Assembly: GCF_014076845.1 (NCBI RefSeq)
Contig: NZ_JACGUT010000074.1
Coordinates: 1 to 64,000, forward strand
Direction: 5' to 3'
Origin: Colwellia sp. MB3u-41
GTDB taxonomy: Bacteria > Pseudomonadota > Gammaproteobacteria > Enterobacterales > Alteromonadaceae
DNA: 64,000 nt
Below the pieces are notes generated by a model that ran no database searches, had not been told where the DNA came from, and saw only the letters and a list, made by a program, of their open reading frames with translations. Of this stretch, positions 46,851 through 54,411 are shown piece after piece. Position numbers and translations under genes: made by a program. The stretch's first letter is position 1. Each line of letters begins with the position of its first letter.

Positions 46851-47294
46851 ATGAACGATTTATCTGCTAACAATACGTTATCCAAAGGTTGGTTGTTACT
46901 CTTTTCAGTTTGGGTACTTGCCACCATAAGCACGCTTGCTAGTTTATTTTTTAGTGAGGTTGTTAAACTCCCCGTTTGCTCTTTGTGCTGGTATCAGCGC
47001 ATTGCTATGTACCCTTTGGTCGTTATTTTACCAATGGCCTTATTTCCATTCGACGCTAAAGTGACCCGCTATGCGAGTGTATTAGTGTTATTTGGCTGGC
47101 TAACCGCATTATTTCATGTGTTATTAGTGGCCGGTTATATTCCTAAAAGCGCACAGCCCTGCATACAAGATATTCCTTGTTCAGAAACGCATCTCAATGT
47201 TTTTGGGTTCTTAAATATGCCAATGATGTCTTTACTAACCTTTAGTCTCATGGCTTTATTATTATTTTTTATGACTAAATTGGAATCATCATGA
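46851..47294 (+). CDS. DsbB/BdbC-type disulfide bond formation protein
   Basis: 147 residues, four transmembrane segments. Two periplasmic cysteine pairs are visible: C43/C46 (VKLPVCSLCWYQRI) and C104/C110 (PCIQDIPC). The CSLCWYQR motif and size suit the BdbC branch of the DsbB family. It reoxidises a thioredoxin-like partner and passes electrons to quinone. It overlaps the next gene by 4 bases (ATGA), so the two are translationally coupled and likely functional partners. Confidence 0.93.
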   Translation: MNDLSANNTLSKGWLLLFSVWVLATISTLASLFFSEVVKLPVCSLCWYQRIAMYPLVVILPMALFPFDAKVTRYASVLVLFGWLTALFHVLLVAGYIPKSAQPCIQDIPCSETHLNVFGFLNMPMMSLLTFSLMALLLFFMTKLESS

Positions 47295-47935
47295 ATAAAA
47301 AAACACTTTTCATTAGCGCCAGCCTTATTATCCTTTTGGCTTTTATTGGCGCAGCAACAATATTTAAAGCAAACAATAGCCACCAGAGCGCTAAGGTTGA
47401 AAGCCTCGACATCGTTGAACGTATCGGCGCACCAATAAAAGGACCGTTAGAGGCAAAAGTGACCATTGTCGAATTTTTCGATCCTGCTTGCGAAACATGT
47501 TCAGCTTTTTACCCACTGGTAAATAATTTAATTAAACGCTACCCTGGTAAGATTAAGGTTATGATGCGCTATACCCCTTTTCATAAGGGATCAGATCAAG
47601 TGGTTAAACTACTCGAAGCCGCACACTTACAAGAACAGTTTTGGCCGGCAGTAGAAATTTTATTTGCCAAACAGCAAGCCTGGACTCGCCATCATGTTGC
47701 GCAACCACAAAGTGCTCATGCGTTATTAAAGGACTTACCTTTAGATAGCGCACAGTTTATGCGTGATGTGAGTAGCGAAAACGTTAGCAAGGTTATAATG
47801 CAAGATATCAAAGACGGTAAAACCCTCGAAGTTCGAGCAACGCCGCAGTTTTTTGTTAACGGAAAACCTCTTGTTAATTTTGGCTACGAACAGTTAACTC
47901 AGTTAGTTGAAGAAGCCATCGCCGAAGCCTATTAA
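47291..47935 (+). CDS. DsbA-family thiol oxidoreductase (BdbD-like)
   Basis: 214 residues with an N-terminal signal/anchor (to about residue 28). The active site is C67-E-T-C70 in EFFDPACETCSAFY, and the cis-Pro occurs in RATPQFFVNGKPL. The helical insertion lies between. It introduces disulfides into exported proteins and is recharged by the DsbB-like protein encoded just upstream. This is a dedicated pair separate from the main dsbA/dsbB of the cell. Confidence 0.93.
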   Translation: MNKKTLFISASLIILLAFIGAATIFKANNSHQSAKVESLDIVERIGAPIKGPLEAKVTIVEFFDPACETCSAFYPLVNNLIKRYPGKIKVMMRYTPFHKGSDQVVKLLEAAHLQEQFWPAVEILFAKQQAWTRHHVAQPQSAHALLKDLPLDSAQFMRDVSSENVSKVIMQDIKDGKTLEVRATPQFFVNGKPLVNFGYEQLTQLVEEAIAEAY

Positions 47936-47980
47936 CTTAATAGCTTAGGTTATCAATGGCTTTTTCAATAAAATAAAATG

Positions 47981-48018
47981 AAAAAGGCGGATATTCTATC
48001 AATGAATATCCGCCTTTT
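47981..48018. terminator. Bidirectional intrinsic terminator
   Basis: AAAAGGCGGATATTC and GAATATCCGCCTTTT form a long perfect stem with a 7-base loop and A/T tails on both sides. It separates the dsb-like pair from the convergent min operon. Confidence 0.88.
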
Positions 48019-48061
48019 CTATGTTCAAGACCGACAGGTCATAAACGACATGAATAGAGGT

Positions 48062-48340
48062 TTAGTTCATACTGTGCTCGTCATTTAATTCGATGTTAAG
48101 CTCTAAGACGTTTAAGTCTCCACCTTTATTATCAAGGTTAATTGAAAAGCTTTCATCAGTTACCTTGATATACTTACGCAATACCTCAAGGATATCAGCA
48201 GTGAGTTGGGGCAAGTAATCTGGCTGTTTATTTCGACTATTGCGCTCATGAGCAACAATAATTTGCAGACGTTCTTTGGCCTTCGACGCTGTCGTTGCCT
48301 GCTTTTCTTTTTTACGTAAAAAATAATCCAGTAATGCCAT
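48062..48340 (-). CDS. minE: Cell division topological specificity factor MinE
   Basis: 92 residues from MALLDYFLRKKEKQATTASK (membrane-targeting and anti-MinCD part) to a C-terminal dimerisation region. RLQIIVAHERN is the classic MinD-binding strand. The start is set by GGAGG, 7 bases before the ATG at 48340; a longer frame to 48457 overlaps minD and is spurious. It starts 1 base after the minD stop. Confidence 0.97.
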   Translation of the reverse strand: MALLDYFLRKKEKQATTASKAKERLQIIVAHERNSRNKQPDYLPQLTADILEVLRKYIKVTDESFSINLDNKGGDLNVLELNIELNDEHSMN

Positions 48341-48341
48341 G

Positions 48342-49151
48342 TTATCCTCCAAACATACGACTAAGAATGCCTTTTTTCTTGGCATGTAAAAATCTAAAAT
48401 CAACCGTCTCACCCATAAGGCGATCAACCACATCCTGATACGCTTTTCCTGCATCACTTTCTGTATCTAAAATCACTGGCTCACCGGCGTTAGATGCCTT
48501 AAGCACCGCTTGTGATTCAGGAATGACACCTAACAAAGGTATCGATAGGATATCAACAACATCTTCAACACTCAGCATTTCACCATCGTCAACGCGCTTA
48601 GGCGAGTAACGTGTTAATAATAAATGTTCTTTAATAGGCTCTAAGCCAAGTTCTGCTCTGCGAGAGCGACTGGCTAACATACCTAAAATACGATCCGAGT
48701 CACGAACCGATGAAACTTCAGGGTTAGTCGTGACTATAGCTTCATCAGCATAATAAAGCGCCATCATAGCGCCTGCTTCAATACCCGCGGGAGAATCACA
48801 AACGATATAGTCATAGATTTTACCCAGCTCTTCAAGTACCTTACCGACGTTTTCTTTATTTAATGCATCTTTATCACGGGTTTGTGAAGCGGGCAATATA
48901 GATAAGCTGCTAACGCGCTTATCTTTAATTAAGGCTTGATTTAAGGTCGCTTCACCATTAATCACATTAACAAAATCATAAACAACTCGGCGTTCACAAC
49001 CCATAATTAAATCAAGGTTACGTAGGCCAATATCAAAATCAATTAACACTACTTTTTGACCTTTTAACGCCAATCCAAGACCGATTGCCGCACTTGATGT
49101 TGTTTTGCCAACCCCTCCCTTTCCTGATGTAACAACTATTATTCGTGCCAT
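48342..49151 (-). CDS. minD: Septum site-determining ATPase MinD
   Basis: 269 residues. Deviant Walker A GKGGVGKTTSSAAIG with Lys11 and Lys16, FDIGLRNLDLIMGCERRVVY, CDSPAGIEAGAMMALYYADE, and the C-terminal amphipathic membrane-targeting helix GILSRMFGG. It oscillates with MinE and carries MinC. Middle gene of minC-minD-minE. Confidence 0.98.
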   Translation of the reverse strand: MARIIVVTSGKGGVGKTTSSAAIGLGLALKGQKVVLIDFDIGLRNLDLIMGCERRVVYDFVNVINGEATLNQALIKDKRVSSLSILPASQTRDKDALNKENVGKVLEELGKIYDYIVCDSPAGIEAGAMMALYYADEAIVTTNPEVSSVRDSDRILGMLASRSRRAELGLEPIKEHLLLTRYSPKRVDDGEMLSVEDVVDILSIPLLGVIPESQAVLKASNAGEPVILDTESDAGKAYQDVVDRLMGETVDFRFLHAKKKGILSRMFGG

Positions 49152-49179
49152 AGACCGAATATCCTTTTTAAATTAAAAG

Positions 49180-49893
49180 TTAAATGAGTTTTGATGACGT
49201 GAGTTCGCTGTCAGTCAAATGTATATATGCGGGAGATCCCCAATATTGCTCCATTGATTCACTCAACCAATAGTTACCATTAATAGAGACCAATTCAGCC
49301 TCAAGGTTTTGGCAATATATTTGCGCCCGATGATGACCTGTTGCACCCGCAATGGCCCGACCACGTAACGAACCGTAGACATGAATATTACCATCAGCAA
49401 TCACTTCAGCTCCAGCAGATACTGAGCCAATAACCACTAAATTCTGATCTTTAGCATAAACCTGCTGACCTGAGCGTATTTGCCCACGGTGTATTTTGTC
49501 GCTAAATAAATTACGTGCTGGTGTCTCTGTGACTATTTTAGTTTCTGCGGCTTCTGCTGAAATAGTGTTTTTTTCAACCGTATTCACTTTCGCCGTATTC
49601 ACAAATGAAAAACCAAGTTCGCGGATCAACGTACGTTGCTCTTTTGATACCGTGCCAGTAAAACCAACAAAGGTAAAATTGAATGATTCAATTAACGTTT
49701 TTATCGCTTGATAATCAATTGAACCCTCTAACTGTTCAATACTAACCACGATGGGAACAAGATAAAAAAAATCGGGTGCTTGTGCGACTTTATCAGCTAA
49801 ATCAGTACGAATATCCACTAACATTGACGTTTTTAAATGTAAAACAGACAAAGTAAAGCTCGAGCCTTTAAATTCGATGCTAGCATCAGCCAT
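49180..49893 (-). CDS. minC: Septum site-determining protein MinC
   Basis: 237 residues. The N-domain ([20 protein letters not shown]) inhibits FtsZ. The C-terminal beta-helix contains the [38 protein letters not shown] and [18 protein letters not shown] turns that dimerise and bind MinD. First gene of the min operon, 28 bp before minD. It lies 89 bp downstream of zapA on the same strand. Confidence 0.97.
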   Translation of the reverse strand: MADASIEFKGSSFTLSVLHLKTSMLVDIRTDLADKVAQAPDFFYLVPIVVSIEQLEGSIDYQAIKTLIESFNFTFVGFTGTVSKEQRTLIRELGFSFVNTAKVNTVEKNTISAEAAETKIVTETPARNLFSDKIHRGQIRSGQQVYAKDQNLVVIGSVSAGAEVIADGNIHVYGSLRGRAIAGATGHHRAQIYCQNLEAELVSINGNYWLSESMEQYWGSPAYIHLTDSELTSSKLI

Positions 49894-49982
49894 AGCGAAA
49901 ATGTTCCTAAATATTAAATTAGCAGTATTACCACTATATTAACTCTCGCGCTGAGTGGCAATACTGAAAAAAGTAAAAGTGT

Positions 49983-50264
49983 CTATAAAGCGCTTTTTAA
50001 TGTTGAAATTAGCGCTTCTTGTCCATGTTGGTAGCGTTCAATTTTGTTATTTGCCATTAATAATGAATAGCTTAAATTAATTGACGCCACTAATAAAGCA
50101 CGCTCACTGCTAGCATTCCCTCTTTGCTGTTTAATGTCTTCACACATAACAGCAAGCTTGCTAGCGGCTTGCTTTAAATCCTCTGCTTGTTCAGCTGAGC
50201 AAGAAAACTGATGTTGCTTACCCATAATTTCAATGCTGATGCCGTTAGAGTCTTGAGTCAACAT
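49983..50264 (-). CDS. zapA: Cell division protein ZapA
   Basis: 93 residues. The N-terminal SNGISIEIMGKQHQFSCSAE strand region and the C-terminal coiled coil with SSERALLVASINLSYSLL fit ZapA, which bundles FtsZ filaments. It begins at the last base of the preceding gene (TAATG overlap), so the pair is translationally coupled. No 6S RNA follows it, unlike the zapA-ssrS-fau order of enteric bacteria; minC follows instead. Confidence 0.92.
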   Translation of the reverse strand: MLTQDSNGISIEIMGKQHQFSCSAEQAEDLKQAASKLAVMCEDIKQQRGNASSERALLVASINLSYSLLMANNKIERYQHGQEALISTLKSAL

Positions 50265-50536
50265 TAACTCAGCTCTTCTGCACTTTGTAATTTGTCTAAT
50301 AAAGCGGTCAATACATTATTTGTTTGTTTCTGTTTTTCTTCACCTTCTAAGACTTCAAGCTGAAAGGTTTCATTTTCATCGACAAGCAAAGCTTTTTGCT
50401 CTGCTAATTCTGCTACTTGCTGAGCTAAGCCTGCTTTTTGCTCTGTTAGTTCTGCTACTTGGCTTTTTAATTGGTTATTTTTATCAATGATTTTTTCGAT
50501 CAGTTGTTCGAGTTGTGGGAGAGTATTTTCGTTCAT
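50264..50536 (-). CDS. TIGR02449-family coiled-coil protein upstream of zapA
   Basis: 90 residues, almost entirely a coiled coil: LEQLIEKIIDKNNQLKSQVA, repeated LTEQKAGLAQQVAELAEQKA units, ending LDKLQSAEELS. The protein family habitually sits next to zapA and is presumed to help assemble division complexes; it is ZapB-like in character. The internal 7/14-residue repeat (VAEL-EQKA twice) shows recent expansion. Confidence 0.85.
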   Translation of the reverse strand: MNENTLPQLEQLIEKIIDKNNQLKSQVAELTEQKAGLAQQVAELAEQKALLVDENETFQLEVLEGEEKQKQTNNVLTALLDKLQSAEELS

Positions 50537-50806
50537 AAGGCGCTCTGGTTAACTGTACTAATTAAGGGCGGCAAATTTAATATAAAGTGAGGCAGAATGC
50601 TACTATTTACGGCAATTATTGACTTAATTTATCTAACAACGACCAATGACAGAATAGATCAACAAATCACGCTCAAATAATGAGCATTAAAGTTAAAAAT
50701 CAAGCAGAGCATTATTAGGATTTATCACCAAAACTGTCATTAATAACCACCAGCGCTTAAAGGTAAAACTATACGCTATAATAAAAAGCCTTCCCCCCCA
50801 CTACTT

Positions 50807-51082
50807 TCAAATAAACAGATCGCTTGCTTGGGGATTTTTTTCAAGGTATTTAGTGATGTATGAACATTTTGCGACGGCTTTTTTATTCTCTTTTTTGATC
50901 TGTTTAAGAGCATCTTCTAAAAGTGTTTCAGCGAGAAATTTACCCGCGAGTGCCTCAGGAACAATCGTTTGCGTTAAGTGCAGATTGCCATTTTGATCAT
51001 CATAAGTGATATAGGCAATATAACCATCAATGTAATATTCATACCAACATTCTTACGTGTTGTGTATCAGTGTGTAAGACAT
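50807..51082 (-). pseudogene. COG2388-type GNAT N-acetyltransferase with one early stop
   Basis: From ATG at 51080-51082, preceded by GGGGGAA, the frame reads MSYTLIHNT, a TAA at 51053-51055, then an uninterrupted 82 codons to TGA at 50807. The latter part is a small GNAT: WYEYYIDGYIAYITYDDQNG, LTQTIVPEALAGKFLAETLL and AKCSYITKYLEKNPQASDLF are the COG2388 core. The rest of the gene is intact, so the stop is recent, or a rare start is used. The rest of the intergenic DNA from 50537 holds nothing else. Confidence 0.85.
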
Positions 51083-51167
51083 AATTCCCCCGTTAATATA
51101 TTAATACAATCTACTGTTATATAAAAAGTAAGATGAAAATTAAATTGAACATCCCATATTTTCTCTA

Positions 51168-51212
51168 AATGTCACATTATTGACATTCATCATTTTTATT
51201 TATGCTTATAAT
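51168..51212 (+). promoter_or_regulatory. TGTCA-N6-TGACA operator and -10 element of the cbpA-like gene
   Basis: AATGTCA and TGACATT are a perfect 7+7 dyad (51168-51187; core TGTCA 51170-51174, TGACA 51181-51185). After 21 bp comes TATAAT (51207-51212). The implied start (51219) places the dyad centre at -41.5, the class II site of CRP/FNR activators. No other good -35 is needed. The same arrangement is found before dnaK (54210-54253). Confidence 0.7.
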
Positions 51213-51284
51213 AAAGTCATAAAATGGAACTATTATAGATGAACCCAATAATCATTGGCTGGTTTATCTGCACAGGAGAACACG

Positions 51285-52244
51285 GTGGATTACAAAGATT
51301 ACTACAAGATTATGGGCGTTGATAAAACATCGACCCAAGATAAAATTAAAACATCATATCGAAAGTTAGCACGAAAATTTCATCCTGATGTCAGTAAAGA
51401 GAAAGATGCAGAGACTCGCTTTAAAGACATAAATGAAGCCTATGACGTATTACGTGATAAAGAAAAGCGGGCAGCTTATGACCAACTGGGCAGTAATTGG
51501 AAAGCGGGCCAATCTGGCTTTACCCCGCCACCTAGGTGGCAAGAGCAATATCAACAAGGTAATGGCAGTTTTAATACTGATGGTCAAGGCGATTTTAGCG
51601 ATTTTTTTGAATCGTTATTTGGCGGTGGCTTCAATGCGGGTCAACATTCACCGCGTGGTCATCAGCCTAAACAAGGGCAAAATAGTCATGCCAAAATATT
51701 AATAGATTTATCAGATACGTATACAGGCGTAACCCGAAGTTTTACGCTGCAAGATCAAATTGTAAATGGACAAGTACAATCAAAGGCGCGCACATTAAAA
51801 ATTAAGATACCAAAGGGCATCAAACCGGGGCAAAAAATTCGTTTACAAAAGCAAGGAGAAGCGGGTTTTAGTGACGCAAAAAATGGAGACTTATATCTTG
51901 AGGTAGGTTTTAATCCTCACCCGTTATATGTTATTGAAGGCGTCGATATTACCACCGAACTTACCATTACTCCATGGCAAGCAGCATTAGGTGAAAAAGT
52001 AAAAGTACCCACACCAACAGGTACAATTGATTTAACGTTACCTAAACTGGTGAGTAGTGGTGCTAAAATGCGTTTAAAAGGTCGGGGATTACCCAGCAAA
52101 ATTCCTGGAGACTTTTTTGTAAAACTTAAAATTGCTTTTCCAAAAAGCTTGTCGCCAGAAGCAGAAACGCTTTATCAATCTTTAAAGGGATTAGCGACAA
52201 GTCATGATAAAACTGAAAATGCAAAGCAAAAAATTGATAGTTAA
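51285..52244 (+). CDS. CbpA-like DnaJ family co-chaperone
   Basis: 319 residues from the GTG at 51285, placed 7 bases after AGGAGA; an upstream frame has no support. The J-domain includes YYKIMGVDKTSTQDKIKTSY and RKFHPDVSKEKD with HPD intact. A short Gly/Phe-rich linker (FFESLFGGGFNAGQ) and two beta-sandwich C-terminal domains (KIKIPKGIKPGQKIRLQKQG; GDLYLEVGFNPHPLY; LRLKGRGLP-like KMRLKGRGLPSKIPGD) follow. There is no zinc-finger domain, as in CbpA. It stimulates DnaK ATPase. An adjacent orphan dnaK and shared operator make that its likely partner. Confidence 0.94.
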   Translation: MDYKDYYKIMGVDKTSTQDKIKTSYRKLARKFHPDVSKEKDAETRFKDINEAYDVLRDKEKRAAYDQLGSNWKAGQSGFTPPPRWQEQYQQGNGSFNTDGQGDFSDFFESLFGGGFNAGQHSPRGHQPKQGQNSHAKILIDLSDTYTGVTRSFTLQDQIVNGQVQSKARTLKIKIPKGIKPGQKIRLQKQGEAGFSDAKNGDLYLEVGFNPHPLYVIEGVDITTELTITPWQAALGEKVKVPTPTGTIDLTLPKLVSSGAKMRLKGRGLPSKIPGDFFVKLKIAFPKSLSPEAETLYQSLKGLATSHDKTENAKQKIDS

Positions 52245-52555
52245 CAGAAAAATGAAACGAATGGTCACTCACCATGAATTTTTAGTTCGCACGTTTAGTA
52301 AAGCGATAGAGTGCTAAGGACGTTATTTAAATTAGAATAGATCTCTGATACTTATTTTAATACTTTATTTTCTTAGCTGGCTTAAATAATTCCACACAAA
52401 AAGGGAGTGCAATAACATTAACAGCAATTAAAAGTAGATAATGAGTAACATTCATTGCATTATTCGTCGATAGTTATAGCCACAGCCTGTATTCGCTACT
52501 TAACCCCAACCATTCTTTTATCTTGTCATCATTACTTTGGAAATTTTTTATATTC
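52245..52555. other. Intergenic, nothing recognised
   Basis: No gene, RNA or structured element was found between the cbpA-like gene and the SBP gene. No copy of the TGTCA dyad is present here. Confidence 0.5.
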
Positions 52556-53257
52556 ATGATATTGCCTCGAAACTTATTTGTCCTTTTAATGTTAACAATA
52601 TCTCAAAACAGTGCGGCTTTAGAGACCATAACCCTTGCCGTTGAAAATAGCTGGCCTCCTTATTCAGATGATGGTGGAAACGGCATTTCAAAAAACATTA
52701 TTCAAGCAGCATATAACGCTGTAAACATTCGCGTTGAATTTATTGTTGTTCCATACGCTAGAGCACTAAAGATGACGAAGAATGGGCAAGTCGACGGCGC
52801 ATTCAATGTGACAAAACAAAAAAGCACGATTGATCAATTTAATTTTGGTGAAATTCCTATTTTGCAAGCTAACGCATCATTTTATTATCACAATGACACC
52901 GTCATAAACTTCACCTCGGCAGATGAAATATCTAAAGAAATATCTGTTGGCGTAATTATTGGTTATGAGTACGGTGATAATTACGAGAAAAACAAAAATC
53001 GATTTAAAGAGATTAGAGTCGCGAATCAAACACAACTGATCAAGCTTCTAAAGAAGAAAAGAATAGATGTAGCCATTATGTTTGATGATGTTGTTACAAG
53101 TAAATTAAACGATATGGGGCTTCAACCCAACGACATAAGAAAAGGTAAGCTTCACCAAAAAAGTGATATTTATGTTGCTTTTAGTAAGTCAAAAAACACT
53201 AAACATGCTATGGAAATGCTCGACGAAGGCCTAGCAAAAACACACAACCCAAAATAA
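52556..53257 (+). CDS. Periplasmic substrate-binding protein (SBP_bac_3-like)
   Basis: 233 residues from ATG 52556 (a TTG at 52523 is in frame but lacks a ribosome site). An N-terminal signal peptide (NLFVLLMLTISQNSAA) precedes the type-3 binding fold: TLAVENSWPPYSDDGGNGIS, VVPYARALKMTKNGQVDGAF, IGYEYGDNYE. No permease or ATPase is nearby; such lone proteins are often sensors or adapted binding proteins in Alteromonadales. Ligand is unknown. Confidence 0.88.
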   Translation: MILPRNLFVLLMLTISQNSAALETITLAVENSWPPYSDDGGNGISKNIIQAAYNAVNIRVEFIVVPYARALKMTKNGQVDGAFNVTKQKSTIDQFNFGEIPILQANASFYYHNDTVINFTSADEISKEISVGVIIGYEYGDNYEKNKNRFKEIRVANQTQLIKLLKKKRIDVAIMFDDVVTSKLNDMGLQPNDIRKGKLHQKSDIYVAFSKSKNTKHAMEMLDEGLAKTHNPK

Positions 53258-53306
53258 TATCCCCGAAGGAAGAAAGGCAATGCTTTACGTTATTTATAAG
53301 TGACTG

Positions 53307-54089
53307 TTAGTTTTTATTTTGAGGTGGTGCATTATAAAAAGGTGCATTTGATAACGTTTCTGTGTATTTCGCTTCTTTTTCTAATGCTTCTAAATCTTTA
53401 ATAATCAGTTGATTGCGTTTTTTATCAAGCGTTCCTGCTTTCTTCCAATGTTGTAACTGCTTATTTATCACTTGCCTAACTGAACCCGTCATCCGCGCCA
53501 AAGTTTCATCATTTAAACCGTTAACCAAATGATGTTCATGCTCTGCTTCTACCGTGCCGGTATAAAACTTAATTTTATTAATATGCTCTAAAATAATACG
53601 GCTTAAGCGTGTGGTAACATCATGTAAAATCAGGCTGCTGGCCTGCTGTTCTTTTTCACGCATTTTTTTGGCTAAATAAGGCATAAATTGCTGGTTAAAC
53701 TCTGGATATGTCCACAGCCAATGGCGCATCGTTGAAAGTTTAACTGACAATAACTTTACCGTGGTTAAAGGAGAAACAATGACCTCATGTGGTTGATCGT
53801 CTAACAGCACCATTAAGTCAAAACAATCGCCGGCATAAAGCATATCTAGAGTGGCTTCTCTGCCTGTCTCAGGATTACTTTGTTTGATTTCTAAACTGCC
53901 ATCAATAACGACAAAAAAACGCTCGGTAAGTAACGCAGGATTAAAGTAATCACCTTTGTGCCATTCATCAAGCTGAAATTCTTGTTGAAAGTCTTCAATT
54001 AATTTTGTTGGTAAGTCTGCAAAAATATTAGCTTGCTTGACTAAAACAGGACTGGCTTTTTGAGGTAAATGAGTAACGTCTTTATTCAT
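53307..54089 (-). CDS. Crp/Fnr-family transcriptional regulator
   Basis: 260 residues. A cyclic-nucleotide-binding-type domain (about 20-140; HKGDYFN, FFVVIDGSLEIKQ, YAGDCFDLMVLLDD) lacks the CRP cAMP residues (Glu72, Arg82 context) and FNR cluster cysteines; only Cys89 is present. The dimer helix follows, then an HTH_Crp (LNDETLARMTGSVRQVINKQ). In the recognition helix R205, Q206 and K210 replace CRP R180, E181 and R185. A C-terminal polar tail of 20 residues follows. It is divergent from dnaK; I infer it activates dnaK and the cbpA-like gene through TGTCA-N6-TGACA sites. Confidence 0.9.
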   Translation of the reverse strand: MNKDVTHLPQKASPVLVKQANIFADLPTKLIEDFQQEFQLDEWHKGDYFNPALLTERFFVVIDGSLEIKQSNPETGREATLDMLYAGDCFDLMVLLDDQPHEVIVSPLTTVKLLSVKLSTMRHWLWTYPEFNQQFMPYLAKKMREKEQQASSLILHDVTTRLSRIILEHINKIKFYTGTVEAEHEHHLVNGLNDETLARMTGSVRQVINKQLQHWKKAGTLDKKRNQLIIKDLEALEKEAKYTETLSNAPFYNAPPQNKN

Positions 54090-54209
54090 GAAGGTAAAAT
54101 TTAAGCCGTGGTGTTCACAAGTGTTTTTATTCTACCCCCTTGTCTGTATATAGCAAAAGCTAATGTTAATTTTAAATTTAAAACGATTAAAAATACAAAA
54201 TGATCATTA

Positions 54210-54253
54210 CTGTCATATTTGTGACAGAAGCCTTTTATCCACTTATGTATTAT
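54210..54253 (+). promoter_or_regulatory. TGTCA-N6-TGACA operator and -10 element of dnaK
   Basis: CTGTCA and TGACAG are a perfect 6+6 dyad (54210-54227; core 54211-54226). Exactly 21 bp after the core is TATTAT (54248-54253), the same spacing as at 51168-51212. The dyad centre is then at -41.5 to a start at 54260. A separate perfect palindrome AATGATCATT (54199-54208) abuts it. No sigma32 promoter was found before this dnaK. Confidence 0.7.
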
Positions 54254-54411
54254 AGCGTCACTGAACAAACAACCAAGCTTAAACCATCAATGTTAGTCGG
54301 CTTATCCAAGGTTGTTTATAAGGTTTATACGGTCAAACTGCTTACGGGATAATTGCCATAAAGCAGCAGACTTTTTTATTAAACCCTTTTTTTAAATAAT
54401 AGGTAATTATT

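Noticed and set aside
49894-49982. Possible 6S RNA after zapA
   Set aside because: Only 89 bp are available, too short for 6S RNA, and no long hairpin is seen.
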